Shown in pieces: positions 44,060 through 57,300 of a stretch of 64,000 bases of DNA. The position numbers and the translations under genes are program-made. The DNA comes from Gonium pectorale (taxonomy: Eukaryota > Chlorophyta > Chlorophyceae > Chlamydomonadales > Volvocaceae). How positions within the stretch are numbered: position 1 is the stretch's first letter; each line of letters begins with the position of its first letter. The DNA lies in the NCBI GenBank assembly GCA_001584585.1, contig LSYV01000004.1, positions 2,415,128 to 2,479,127 on the forward strand. The letters run 5' to 3'. Below the pieces are notes generated by a model that was given only the letters and a program-made list of their open reading frames with translations, was not told the origin of the DNA and did not search any database.

Positions 44060-47000
44060 TCATTTCCACTTTTCCTTCAGCGAATTCTTCTTTGCCATGT
44101 ACCCCATGATCAGAGACCCACCAACGAGACCCAGCAACGCTGCAAGCAACAATGCGTAATTGAAATCGTCCTCTAACGAGTCAAAGCCCTTTGCAGGCGC
44201 AAGGCGCGTGAAATACAGGTCCACTCCGTACACGAAGACGAGGCAGGTGGACTCCAGCCGTGTCGCTTCCACGTTCACCGCCCGAATTCCCATCACCTGC
44301 TTGTCTAGAGTGGCGAAGCTGAGGGGCGACAGCGGGAGCGTGTCCTGCAAAGACAGCTTAGCCGGTTAGTGCCGCTTTCACACATTATCTATCCATGGCC
44401 GCACAGGCTTTTGACGGGTACGTGTGCCCTTCATTCTTATATCTTGCTTTCTCACGAGACAGAAATTCGTCACCCAACATATGAATACTACAAAAAGTCA
44501 TCCAGGTGCTACGTTACACAAATGCATGCGCATTGCGCCGATGTCATCGGGTGACCATGGCGTACCTGATACGGCACCAGACCCTCTTCCATCTCTTCCT
44601 GGGTCAGCTTTTGCTTCTTTGGGCGCCGCGGATCAACAAACCGCCGGTCCATAGCATAAACCTGCAAGTAGAACGCGGTAACCTCATGAGACGACTTGTC
44701 CATACATGCACGCCTGCTGACGCGGGAATGCTATTGCCCTACCTGGTCCGTGTTTGTCACCAGCAGCACTTGCTTGGACGTGATGCCCTGCTCGGTGCGG
44801 GTGACAGCCGCTGCCAAGGGAACGACCCGTGTAAAGAAGGATTGAGTCAGGACCTCCACGGGCGAGGGGTTGAACGAGGAAACCGGCTGCGTGCTGTTGG
44901 GATTGAACAGATAGTCCAAGACGCTGAACTCGCGGCCCGGAGTGGCGTCGTACAGCTCCATGGAGCAGGCGACGTGCCTGCAGTGCGTAACAGGAATGGT
45001 GGTTAGGCAAGTGACCCAGGAATTCAATTGGTAAGTCGTAACCACTGCGCGGGCTTGCATTTGTTTGAGACAATATTGTGATGATCCCTGAAGGCACTGT
45101 TGGCTCAGCGCCACAACCCACCTGCCCGACTCGACGTCTCGGTAGAAGTAAAGGATAGTGTTCTCTGTCAGCACGGCGGTAACAGGGCCCTGCGCCCCTG
45201 CATGCGACTGGCGGTGTAAAATGCGCCCCGTCACCAAGTCAATCAGATGAATGGTCACTTCCGCAGACAGATCTTCTGCGTCAGATCCCGCTAGCAGCCC
45301 CGTCGCCACGAACAACAGGTTTGGGTTTAAGTACTTGTACTTGATGGTCCGGTCGGAAAGCACCTGCGAGTAACCCAGATGAGCGATGCGGCAACCACTC
45401 TGCAATGCATTTAGTTCAGTCACACCTTGACAGAAGACTGGATGGGTTCAGTCGGATCGGCAACGGCTGTGGACAAGACCGCGCCTGGAAGAACCAACTG
45501 CCATGCGCTGCTGACGTGCATATCATCATCGCCGTCCTGCTGCAGCTGCAGCCTGAAACCAAGCAATGTACTGGAGCCCAAGCCCGAGGGGCGGTTAATC
45601 AGATAGGACACCCGCTGCGAGGACCGAAAGTGATGCCGGCTCGCCGCGGTGTTGGGGAAGAGATGGACAGACGGCGTCGTCGCTTCATCCTCTACAACAA
45701 ACAGGTATAGGCTTTGGAAGGCAGAGCCCTCGTGCAGGGGATGGCGCACAGGAACCACTTCCCGTATCCCGTACGACAGCTGGACCTGCAGCAGCTGCTC
45801 GCCCGTATGCGCATTGAGGACGATGGCGTAGGGACCCGGCAGCACCTCTCGAAGAAGGAGCACCTCCGGCGCATGTTGAATATCGTGGTATCCACGCCAC
45901 GCGAGGATTCGAGTAGGCGCTGCGTCCGCTGGAAATATCCGAGACCAGAGCACCCGCCCGTCGCCGCTGTGCAGAGCGGTCACCCTCCCTGCAGAACAGG
46001 GCAACATTATAAGCGCTGCATATCAAAAGCCCTACTTGAGCATGGCTCGAAAAGACTAACACACGTTAAAACACGTGCTTATCATCCCGCTCTCCCAAGA
46101 CTGCGTTTGCTTCCTTTTGGCACAACAAGGCGGTCTTTGGGGGGCGGGACGAACGTCACGTGTCTTGCTCAGTACCCGCCCACCCTATTGGAAACGTCGC
46201 GCCTTCGGGCGTGTATGGCCGTAAAGGCGGGCTCCCTCTTTCTGTGCAGGTTTCTTTCATATCACAAACTGCGCGCCATGACAATCGACTACTTTGGATT
46301 GCTATTCCACCCACCGGTGGCCGTTAGCGTCAGGAGGATCTTGCGGAAGCCGTTGACATCGCGCACGGGGGTATTCTTGTCTGAGAGCATTCCCCGCAGC
46401 TGCAGGTAAGCTGCTGCTTCGTCAGGTGTGTTGAGCCTCAGTTGAATCTTGGCTCCCAGCAATTGGTACCTGTGAATGGTCCAGCGTTAACACCTGAGAG
46501 CCAATCACGCCGTACAGATGGTGGGCGATGGAGTAATGCAGCCACAAAGCGCAGCAGGCTTACACCTCCTGCCAACAAGATAAGGTGCAACGACAGGCAC
46601 AGATAAATATTGAATGTTGAAGAATATGGATTCCGTAGCTGCAACGTCTCCACACATCGCCCAGGGGAGAGGACGCCTCTGGCACCGCTGCTGTTACAAC
46701 CATGTAAGCCCGGGGCACTTACCGGAAGCGTGTGTTCAAGTCAACTTCCTGGGCTCCGAGAGCCGTGCCGTTCGTGCTTCTTGCAGGCAGGTCCACAAAC
46801 AACGATCCTGTGATCACCGCAAGGCTCTCATCGCGCGCCCAAACAACAACGCCCTGCTGCAGCAGTGCCGTAATGCCGTTGGTGAATGCGACGACCGCCC
46901 TGCGTTCAGGCCGAAGCAAGTACGGTTTCGAGACTGGAGGACAACAGTGCGACGACTGCATTCATGTTCCTATCTCATACAATTGCGGCTCACGCCATGT

Positions 47001-49217
47001 CACCGTTGCTATCCTGGGGAGTAGTATGGCCGCCCTCCTCGCCTTCCCATGCCCGTTTGCATGTCTAATCTACCAGCCTCCCCTGCAGATAAGGTCATGC
47101 TTCCCCACTACATGCCGCATGCATGGGGCGGGCGATGCCCGGAATGCCTATCTCCGACGGTGCGACCTTGCCTCAGTGAATACAATGTGGAATGTGCTTG
47201 TCCGCTTCGTGTTGGCATCCAGGTCCGACGCCGCTCAAGTTCGCAGGGCCACATATAGCGCACGTCTGCTCAAACGCACCTGAAGCCCAGGCCCTTGTCC
47301 TTTTTTCGGAATGACCCAAGCGCGATGCTGGAGGGGATTGAAGCTTGAGCCTCGCCCAGCACCCTCCCAGCTACGGATACTGCCGGGAACACCTCCTCGT
47401 GGAGCACTTTACCGGTGACCGTTGACAGAACAACCAGCCGCATATCTCCTGCGTGTCCATTGATCACTTTTGGCGCTAGGCTGGCGTGAGCGCGCAGTCA
47501 ATAGTCCGTGTTTGCTTCCCGGGTGCCTATCGGGATCAAGCGATCCACCCAGCATTTACCTTGGCCCACCAGCTCAGCGACGCCGACCGCATAGTCTCCG
47601 TCAACGGCTATTTCCTTCGAGATGGCGGAGGCCGACGGGAGGTCGCAGAGCCGAGATAGATTGCCCTCGTCATCAACTGTGAGCAAGGCGGCGCCTGCGG
47701 CACCTGCAATCCCCACACAAATGGATGAAGGAGGAAAGAGGCAAGCGCACTTGTTCGCAGCCCTGTAGCCCATGCACACCTGGATCGGCGCTGGCCACGG
47801 CGTAACCAGTGGAAGTGGCCAGCAACTTGCCCTTGCGCAGGGACGGTAGCGACGGGGCAACGTCTGAGAGCGGTTTGCAGCTGGTAGCGCCTGCACGCCA
47901 CAGAACCGAGGCTGATAGTGTAACATGGTGTCAGTCTCAGCGGCAAACCAGAATTATGAAGGTGGTCGGCACAGCGGCAACACGAGGACGCCTCATCCCT
48001 TCGCATGGTACTGGCTGCGGCAAGCTTTGCATGTACCCCATAGGAACAGCCACTTAGGGAAAGGCACCGCAGCGCCCAACCAAGTGCATGAAAGGGACGG
48101 ACGACGTAGGCCGTAAAGGGCTTATCGCCGTTGCCGCTTACATGCGGACTGAATACTCCCATGCCCTACATTTGGCCTGCCGCTTTCGCTGTGTGCCGTT
48201 CCCTCAATCCGTCGGGAATGCGCTCACCGTCCAAGAGCACCACACATACGCTCGCGTAATCTGAGGAGAGCGCCGCAAAGCTTTTAGCAGAGGCAGCCGC
48301 AGCCCCTGAGAGGGCCAGCGGTGACCGCGACGCTTTGGCTTTGCCCGGCCCGCTAGCCAGGTCCTGCGCTTCCACCACAGTTAAGGCCGTTGACCTGGAG
48401 AGGGGAACAGCAGGAAAATCTGATGATGCATTAAGGCTCTAAACATCGACAAATATACCAAACCGTGCACGCCCTTACCCTGCATCGTAGGCCATGACAT
48501 AGGCTGTCCTCCCCGTCGCCAAGCCCACCACGTTGGTTTTGTTGGTCTCCTCAAGACCGTCTGCCTTGGAGACCTCGGCTCCACTGCTGTCAAACACCTG
48601 GACGCGAAGTTTACATCTGTCAGGTGCTGGTGGGCGCGCTTGCACCACACGAGTTACAAACACCGGGCTATCGGATTTATCGTACATGCCCCCAAAAGCC
48701 CCCGCGCCCAAAACCGTGCGATGCCAACATCCCTGGTGGGCACGCCGACACCGCCGTGTGCTTGTCAGACCTGCAAGCGGGCGCCTTGCAGCACAAGGAC
48801 GTTGTCCCCTGAGCCCGCTCCTTGATTGGCAACTTGGAGCAGAGCCAAAGGGCCGTCAGCGCGGGGCAGCGCGCGCTGCCACTTGAGGTTGCCCTCCAGA
48901 TCGAAGTAGCGAAGAAACCCGCCTGCAGTCGAGACGACAGCTTGCGAAGTGAGGATCGATGCTCGTGAGCTCCTGTCGCTCCCGCCGTTGCTCAGCAGCT
49001 TGCGCCACGCAATGCTGCCGTCGCGCAGGTTCAAGCAGCCGACCACATCCTGCTCCGTCGTCAAACAGACTCGCGGCTTGCTCGGATGGAAGACAGCTTT
49101 CGAAATCAAGCCGACGTGCTGCTGATACCAGTCGTAGGTGCCCGCCTGGTCCTCAAACAACGCAGCTGCGCTACCTAACGCACACAGCGCCAGCAGCACA
49201 GAATATATCCTTTTCAT
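44060..49217 (-). CDS. EMC1: ER membrane protein complex subunit 1 (EMC1), 13 exons
   Basis: EMC1 is the large lumenal and membrane subunit of the ER membrane complex, which inserts tail-anchored and multipass proteins into the ER membrane. Exons (high-low): 49217-48771, 48732-48479, 48394-48170, 47911-47780, 47703-47560, 47448-47280, 46899-46723, 46469-46315, 45988-45426, 45363-45122, 44977-44743, 44661-44566, 44344-44060 (about 1,040 residues, close to the usual 950-1,000). Recognisable features: signal peptide then LFEDQAGTYDWYQQHVG; beta-propeller repeats (WARDESLAVIT; GDGRVLWSRIF); KYKYLNPNLLFVATG; the DUF1620-type C-terminus (ESTCLVFVYGVDLYFTR); one transmembrane segment (YALLLAALLGLVGGSLIMGY); and a basic tail. 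Two blemishes: exons 1 and 2 are separated by only 38 nt, and the phase between 48170 and 47911 does not match, suggesting a missed exon or an indel. Confidence 0.95.
46131..46256 (+). repeat. Dispersed hairpin repeat, copy B, inside an EMC1 intron
   Basis: Close match to copy A, including CGGTCTTTGGGGGGCGGGA, CTATTGGAAACGTCGCGCC-TTCG-GGCGTGTATG and GGCTCCCTCTTTCT. It lies within the EMC1 intron between 46315 and 45988, antisense to EMC1. Confidence 0.85.
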
Positions 49218-49246
49218 TTTAGACCCTTAGCTAATCCCCCTCAGCC

Positions 49247-49378
49247 ATGTTTGGAAAAGGCTTGCGTACAGACGAGTTCCGTTACGTGTTCGAGCAGGCC
49301 GAGGACGTAGGACTCCTTCAATTTGGAATGTCAATGCCGATGAAGCGGTTGGACGAAGGGATGCCCTATTACGCCTCT
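49247..49378 (+). CDS. Possible first exon of a small divergent gene, unrecognised
   Basis: An ATG-initiated frame of 44 codons (starts MFGKGLRTDEFRYVF) ends at a possible GTACGG donor. The composition looks protein-like. I could not fix the next exon; a frame containing RYKRIMATVYAPPQ begins around 49410 after a very short putative intron and runs to about 49817. I recognise no domain. If real, its start codon is only 29 bases from that of EMC1 on the other strand. It may instead be chance sequence in the EMC1 promoter. Confidence 0.3.
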
Positions 49379-49829
49379 GTACGGTCCGTACATATCCCCA
49401 CACACGCTACGAGGCCTACGCTACAAGCGCATCATGGCCACGGTCTATGCTCCTCCACAAGGATTGTGCACCTCCCGGACAAGGAGGGCCCTGCCAGAGG
49501 TGCCAGCTGCCGTACGCCGCCATCGTCATCCAGCGTCGCCCCTCCAGTCGGGCGACCACCAAAGAACAGGGCTTACAGATGCCCTTACTCATGCAATCAT
49601 TGAATTCTGTCGCATACAAAGCATCGATCTGTCGTGGCATGCGTCCTCGGCCACCCACTGCACCACTGCCGCCACTCCGCAACCACAGCATACCGCGCTT
49701 CATAGCCCTGCACCTAGACATGCCTTTTCTGGCAGCCGAAGTGGATCTGGCGCCATGACACCTGAGGTTGATGGTGCTGTCGGGGTGTATGAACGCATGG
49801 AGGAAGGGCTCCCTTGACTAAGCTGTGTT

Positions 49830-50723
49830 GACACAACTTCAGGGGACATATAGGAGGTCCGTAGGGAGGCATACATTTAAAAGGGCACAAAGGATAACGG
49901 GCGTCCTGGGGGCGTGAGGTCGGTTCGACGAACAGCAGCAGGGCTGGGGTGGATTTTCTATACGGCAAGACACTATCCTCTGCATTACATACCAAAAAGG
50001 GTCATACGCAGGCCAAACCGATGCCTCCTTCCCCAATTCTGCCGAAGACCAAATGGTGCGCACCGCGCAATAAGCACATAAATGCACCAAAAGCGGGCTG
50101 CGCAAAGTAGCCCCTTGCTGCCATGGATGATAACACACCACTACGTGTCATCATGCACACTGCTAAGGTCCAAAATGAAAGCATGTACAAGAAACCACTT
50201 ATATTGGGGACTCTAAGAAGAACTTGTACGCTGCGGTGAGGTGTCAGCATCGTAGTGTCAACGTTACGGGGTCCGCGTAACGGGACAGGGAGCATATCAC
50301 AGCATCCTTATACGTACAGTCCAGTCAGAATAGCGGGAAAGAGGAAACACACGACAGGGTTTCCGTGCCCCGAGCGTTGCAGCTTGTGGAGCCCGTCAGT
50401 GCACCCCATTTCGGCAATGGGGGGAATTGATGTGGTATTACTCCGTATGAAGAGACGTCCTTGTGAAACGTGTATGTATGTTGACGCCATCCCAACTCCC
50501 TCACGCGCAATGCATTATGCCTGTCGTCATTAACTCTGTAGTGCAAGCGCTAAGCTCTGCCGTATAGCTGCGTAACTGATCAGTGTCTCCTAGGGAGGAC
50601 GCCCTTGGGGCCTGTGGAGGCGACGGAGCGCTTCCACCACACTTAGGACGTTGCTAGTGCTCACATGAAGAGCAAGGTGTAAGGCTACCCGCTACTTCAA
50701 GGATGCAGTCTGGCCTGCCATAT
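49830..50723. other. Intergenic / probable 3' UTR of the second protease-SRCR gene
   Basis: No coding signal. TTACA at 49985-49989 is a candidate minus-strand poly(A) signal for the gene ending at 50724 or 51319. Confidence 0.5.
49985..49989 (-). terminator. Candidate TGTAA poly(A) signal for the second protease-SRCR gene
   Basis: TGTAA on the minus strand, about 0.74 kb past the distal possible stop (50724). Confidence 0.35.
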
Positions 50724-51380
50724 CTAAGCCTTAGGCGGCGGCGACTTCCGCCCTCTCCGTGGAGGTGGCGGTGACGGCGGCGGCGGCGGCGGTCGGCGGC
50801 GGCGTGGAGATGGCGGGTCCGGCGGCGGCCGCCTCGGGCGTTTCGGGGACTTCGGAGGGTGTATAGGCGGCGTGCTTGCTGGCGGAGAAGGGGAGGCGCC
50901 AGCAGGTGGGCTGGACCCTGGATACGCTGGTGCCGGCGAGGGAGGAGAGGGTGCCTGGTCGCTGGAGTTCCGTGGTACGGGAGGGGGCTGCAACATAGGA
51001 GGGGGCTGGGAAGGCGAAGGCGCCAAAGGTGACGGGAATGGCCTTGGAAGAGGCGGCCGACCGGTGGACGGAGCTGGAGGAGAGGGGACAGGAGACTTTG
51101 TGGGCTCCGGGGATCGTGGGGGAAGTGGAGACGGCGGCCGGGGACTAGGCCTTCGCACGTTGGGCACCAGGGGCTGTGACGGGGGTACGGAAGGTGAGGG
51201 TGCCGATGGAGAGAGAGCCACCTGTGGCGGCGGGCTCAAAGGCGGCGGGGATGCTGGAGCCGGCTGTGGAGGTGGCGGCGGAGACAGCGGCGGGGGCGGC
51301 GGTGGTGGCGGTGGAGACTCAGGGGGCGGCGGTGGTGGAGGCGGAGGTGGGGACCACGAAGGGCGGCGGCGGGGGTGGCG
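50724..51380 (-). other. Pro-rich open frame continuing out of frame after the gene's first stop
   Basis: Directly after the stop at 51319-51321, and overlapping it in another frame, an open frame of about 215 codons encodes PPPPPES, SPPAGASPS and similar Pro-Ser repeats, ending PPRRGRKSPPPKA. The repeat style is that of the preceding tail, so this is most likely the real C-terminus reached through a one-base error or true frameshift near 51350-51400, where runs of up to seven G occur. A 47-nt GT-AG segment at this point would also keep the phase but is shorter than usual introns. Confidence 0.6.
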
Positions 51381-54300
51381 GTGGCGGTTGCGGCGGCGGG
51401 GGGGAGGGCTTGGTGGCGGCGGGGCGGGGCGGCGATGGTGGGCTTGGAGGTAAAGGCCCTTGTGGCTGAAGCGGCGGTGGTGGTGAAGGCGCCGGTGGCT
51501 GGGGCGGAGGGCTGGGGACGGGCTCCGGCGGTGTGGGGCTCGGAGGTTGCGATGGGCGGGGGCTGGCAGGTGGTGGTAGGAGAGGGGGCGGCTGTGGATG
51601 CGGGCTCGGTGGAAGAGGTGACGGAGGCTCAGGACTAGGCGGTTGCCTTGGAGGTGAAGGCGACGGCGGAGGTGAGGGGGGACTAGGCGACGGCGGCGGG
51701 AGTGCTGGAGGCGACGGAGGTGGCGAAGGTGGTGGCGGTAGGAAGGCGGTATGGACGCAAACCACACGGGCTTGTGCGAGACATGCGCCCGTAGCCGGGT
51801 TCAAGAAAGCACCCGAGGCGGGCATGACGGTCGTGAGCGCACAGTCCCACAACGAGCTGGCATCCGGTGGACACGACGTGCTCCAAACCCAAATGGATTG
51901 GTTCTGCCCCGGGCCGCCATACAACAAAGGTCGGCAGTTGACGCTGTTGCTGCACAGCACCCCGGCAGTGCTTCCAAGGATGTTGTTCACGTAACCGCCC
52001 GTGTAGCCGAGGCCACGGCACACTGCAGCCGCCACGGTATTATTCCATCCGCCAGCGCAGACGGCACCCCATTGGCCGTTGCGGCACACCTGCGGCGGAG
52101 CAAGTAGCCAAGGGTCAGCGTCACATAGTGCCCAGGATGGTGTGCTTGCATCAGCCGTGTACCCGCCGCAGGAGAGGGGCAGCAATATGTGGGATCAATG
52201 AGCGTGGGAGGAAGCGGCAGTCGATCTGCACTCCCCACACGCCGTCACACCTGCCACGAGAACTAATAACGTTATAAGTCTCGCGTTGAACCCCAGCATC
52301 AAGCGGGAAACTACCAGCGGTTGAGGATCGCCATGGGTCCCAGGCTCCCTTGAAAGGCACACTGGACATGCTGGTCACAAAGTTGTCCCAGCACCTTACC
52401 TCGACACGGCCCATTCCAGGCGAGCTGCCATTCACAAGCCGCACTTCACGGTCGCTGCTGCAGTCGTACGGTGGCCTGGTCAGTACAGGCGTGGCAACTA
52501 CTTGGCTCTGGGACGGCCAGCACACTAGGCCTAGGTCCCAGGTGGTCGCACAGGAACTACTGCGCCTGCCCCACGCCTCCGGAGGCACGCACTCGGCCAG
52601 GCGTGTCTCATTGCCGTAGCAGAGGCCACGGAAGAAGCTGGCGTCTAGCCACCGCACGGCAGTAGCCGGGGCGGGCTGAAACCGGGGGAAAATACCAACG
52701 CCGCCGACAGAGGTGACCGCTGTGCCATATGCTGACGGTGTGCCGAGGATCTGACGGCATGCCATGTTCGTGAGTGTGTCGTCCCAGTTGGCGTTACACA
52801 CTGCGCCCCAGATGCCTGTACACGTATCAACCCAGGCGTGTCAGCAGCATTCGAGTCATCCAAGGTTGCGTCCGGCCTTCAGCAAACCTACCATTGTAGC
52901 AGACCTCCAGGCGCCCAGCAGCAGGGCCCGGGCCGTCCATGAGGCGCATTGCGCCCGGCTCAGAACACGTGGAAGATTCCCAGTAGGGCGCCGGCGGGTT
53001 CGCTGGCGGAGACGGTGGAGGCGGAGACGACGGATCAGGGGATGGCGGCGGGGTCCTCGGGGCTGGCGACGGTGGCTGTGGCGCCGCCGGGCTCACGCTG
53101 CACTTGAGGCCCGCTATGCTTTGGCCGGCGACGCAGGTCGCGTCCGTCTGTACGTACTCGCACTGCAGCAGCGAGCGCTCGTAGCCGAAGCAGGCAAGCT
53201 GGCTAGCTCCAAGCGGCAGGGCGGGAGGCTGCACGGCTGTGCTGTTGCTCCATCCCAGGGCCTGCAGCTGCGCCCAATTGTAGTTGGCGTGGGCGTATGC
53301 GAACCCCAGTGCCCGGCACGCAACGTGCGCATCGGCCAAGGTCCATCCGGCCTGCGTGGTGACCATGAGGCCGAGGGTTAATGTTACCATAGCACGCCGT
53401 GCGTGCAGCTGATGCGTGTCATGGCAAGTAAGCCGGGAAGTCAGTTTACGCCTTGCATTCGCCAATTATCATAGCATCCTGGCCGACCCATCCTACAGTG
53501 ACTGCTCCTCCCTAAAGCACATGACAATGGGCGAAGGCTCACACGTCCCACGGCGTGCACCTGTCCCGTGGCCCGCTTGCAAGTACGCGTGTCTAACATG
53601 ACCCTTCCGGGCCAGCAACCGCACGGGTAGTGCGCACATTTCATACCTGGCACACGGATGCCCATGAGCCATCCAAGCAGATTTGGAGGGCACCCGTCGC
53701 CTGCATGCAACGGATTGAACTTTCATGATGGGCCATCGATGAGCCAGCTCTAGGGAACGAGCTGAGTGCGCTACCACTTACCGCGGCAAGGCCTGATAAA
53801 GCAATTTCCACCCCGCTCGCGTCGAGGAGACGAAGGGATCCGGTCGAAGGGCAGGCAAACTCCGATGTCGGTGAAGTGGGCGAGGGAGGTGAAGGCGGCG
53901 GTGACGAATTTGCGGTGGTTGAGCATGCCACCGCTGTATCGGTCGAAGACGCGTCGGCGCAAAACCCAAGCAGTTGCCCCCAACCGGGAAAGATGCAGTC
54001 CGTGAGCGCGGTCTCGGTGCCGTTACACAACAACCCGTCGATCCAAGGGGAGCCGCGCCGGTTTGTGGTCCATGCCTGGCTTAGGGCGTCGGAGGGGGCG
54101 ACGACGGACCCGCCAGCAAATCCGAGCTGCCGACAAGCCACATGCGCGTCTTCCGGGCCGAAGCGGTGGTTGCAAACCACGCCGTACTGCTGGTTGTAGC
54201 AAACTTGCAGGAGACCTGTTACGTCCTGGCCACCGCTGGCGTTGTATACAGCCCCTGAAACCGTGGCAAGCCGCAGAGCTCCGTCAACCCCGCCTGCGCG

Positions 54301-57300
54301 ATGAGACGCCAGATCGGGCAGCGTCAAGTTGACATGCAATGCAGGATTGCCACGCTGCGGGTTGCTCGGGAAAGGCGGCCAGCACCCGGCGAAGTGTAAA
54401 CACATGCGTCATCCGCAGACCCACTCCCTACATTCATCCGCAACAGGTGGCGGTGGCGCAGGTGACGGCGGTGGTGACGGCAGCGGACGTGGCGGCGGTG
54501 GGAAGGGCGGCGGTGCAGACGGCGGCGGAAGGCGCTGCTTGGAGCACCTGCGGCGCAACCCCAGGTACGTGATGGGTTAACAAGGAGCCTTGGCGATTGC
54601 TTCGGTGCAAACGGTCCTCCAACTCTGTACCTTACTGTTAGGTCAGCCAGATGGCGGACACATGCATTGCTGCCGTACTCGGTGTTCTGCAGATACCCAA
54701 CATAGCCCGAAAGTTCCACGTTGGTGCCGCTCAGCACCGTGAATTTATAACACTGCTGGAGCGACGTCTCATTGCCAGCGCAGTCCAGGAAAGAGAGCCA
54801 CACTGGCTGGTCCACGCTGGCGATGCCGAATGTCCCGTTCCCGCCAGTATTGCCGTACTCGTATCCGAGGGAGCGGCATATGACGCGCGCTTCAGGAGGC
54901 GCCCATGTGTCCTACGAGGAGGTCGGCCCGGTTTCCATCACATAATAAGCTCAAACGACCACGACACCAGTGCTGGCTCCAGCATTACGGTTGTTGACAT
55001 ACCTGGCAGATTGTTCCCCAAAGGCCGTTGTAGCAGTACTCGACACGCCCGCCTGCTACCCCTCCAACGGTGTCATTGTACGAGCCCGTGCCAGCAAGCC
55101 GCACGGCTCCAGGAGCAGCACCTACAGGAATAGCCAACACTGTCAACACGAACCATGTCCCAGATGTCAGCAGCGTAACACGTGTAGCTTACACGCGTAT
55201 GGGCTGACCGGCGGAGGAGGTACCGCCATCGGATTGTTTGAGCACGCAACGGCAGCTCGGAGCCCGCCGGGGCAGCTGCCGAGATAATCCAACCCCCACG
55301 ACAGGCACCGAGCGAAATTGTTCTCGGTTCCGTCGCACTGCACGCCCTGCGCCCACACCGGCTCTCCGTCCGTTGCCGTAGTCGTTGAGCGATAAAAATA
55401 CTGGTACCCAAGGGACCTGAGGACCATGGACACTCGTGAGCAAGTGGATCGTGCACCTACGAGCGTCACGAGAGAAAAGACAAGGGTTATCCCATCAGTG
55501 CTGCAACACCAACCTGCATACGACCTTGGCGTCTTCGAAACTCCAGGACGCGTCGGCGCAAATTGAGCCCCAACGCTGCTTGTAGCAAATTTCGACACGG
55601 CCTGAGGTGTTGGCACCTCCCGGCGCCGACACGTCACCCACGGCCACAAGACGTACTGCTCCCGCCTCGTCACCTGCAGCAACGCCATTGCAAGCGCCAT
55701 CAAGCGCGACCTTGAGTTCACGTGTGCAGGCAACGCCAGCCCTTGGCATACTGGCTTACGCACATGTCGGTTGGGAGTAGGGGATGGCAGGTGCCAGGGC
55801 GGAGTTGGAGCATACGACACCTGCGTCCATCGCGTGGGTGCACTGGGATGCACCTACAGGACCTCCCCGCGCACATGTGGAGAGGTCGGCTTCGTCGCCC
55901 CTGCAAGCACCAACGAGGCTTAGCCAAGCGCCGGCGTGGCCCTCACACCTCACATAGCAGATAGCACACGGCCTCCTTACGTGCAATTCAATTTGGACAG
56001 CCATATCCGCATGCCTGTCGGGCCGTTCTCCGTACTGCTGCCGTTGGATGCCGCGCCGTTGCTAAATCCGAGTTTGCGGCAAGCAACACGGGCATCCAGG
56101 TCATCCCATTGGTCGTCGCAGACGCTGTGATTGTACGGCAAGCAGATGCAGGTCAGCTCTGACAACATTAAGGGTCGAAAACAAGTGCAGGATGCCATGC
56201 GCAACAAGATCTACCTGCCCCAGGTGCCGTTCAAACAGAGCTCCAGGCGCCCCTGGGAGACGCCGCTCAAACGAAGCTGCCAGTCAGTGTCGCCTGGGCG
56301 GGATGGACAAGTGGGACGGGTCAGATCACTTACACTTATGGATTTCAGAGTCTGAAAGCGGCGTGACATGTGAAGGCCCACCCACATGTGTAGGTTGCGT
56401 ACTCGTAAGCGGTGTTGATACTGCCAGGCGTACTTCCGCTGCCTGTTGCGTCGGCAAAGCCGCAAATCACGCCAGCGACCTCGGAGCTCAAACACTGGTC
56501 CAGATTACCCCACGCGTTCCGAGAACAGTCTGTCAGCTTTGACTCCTGGCCGGTACAAGTGACGTTGGTCACCTGCGGACGGGAAGAGACCGTACCAAGG
56601 CCGAATTTGACGGCCAAACGGACAAACACGTCACCTTTACTAGCAGTGCGGCAGAAAGGGAGGCTGGAATGCTCAAACAACCCACTGGCGCAGTGCATTG
56701 GGCACTTGCACCTTCAAGCTGACTAGTACTGGGCTTGCTGCATTGCCGGAACACCTTGACTCTTTGACAACGCAATACAAGGGTTGCGGATCAGAGCCGT
56801 GCCAAAACCGGCAGGCAATGCCTACCCTCTGCAAGAGCGCATGCGTGCGGTGCAGTGTTGACTAGCGAGTGTTAACGAATGCGTCACGCGGGATGACGGG
56901 AGGGATGCACGTGTGTAGGAAAGCGAACCTTACCCAGAAGTACTTTTGGTCGCCGCCCTGGGGACCGAAAAAGCTGTTGCTGGGGACAGCCGGGCCGCTG
57001 AGACCTAGCTCCCTGCAAGCCACCTCGGCCTCCGCGTAGCCCCATGTCCTCGAACAGACGCTGCTCCACCATTCTACGAGCCAACACGGGAGACTAATCA
57101 GTTGGTAGGGTAACAAAACGAGCGCAGCAAGAAGCAGCTTACGAGCGCCTGACGGGTCGGTCAAGCAGAGCTCGACCCTCCCCTGGCGGCTCTCTCCTGG
57201 TGGCGACGCCACCAGTCGCACAGTCCCGGTGGACGAGCCTGCAGTGGGAATCCACCATGTCGTTCAGCAGAAACAGTACGGCTGCAGCGTCAACGGTAGT

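Noticed and set aside
50872..51638. Gly-rich plus-strand frames
   Set aside because: Antisense shadow of the Pro-rich C-terminus of the protease-SRCR gene.
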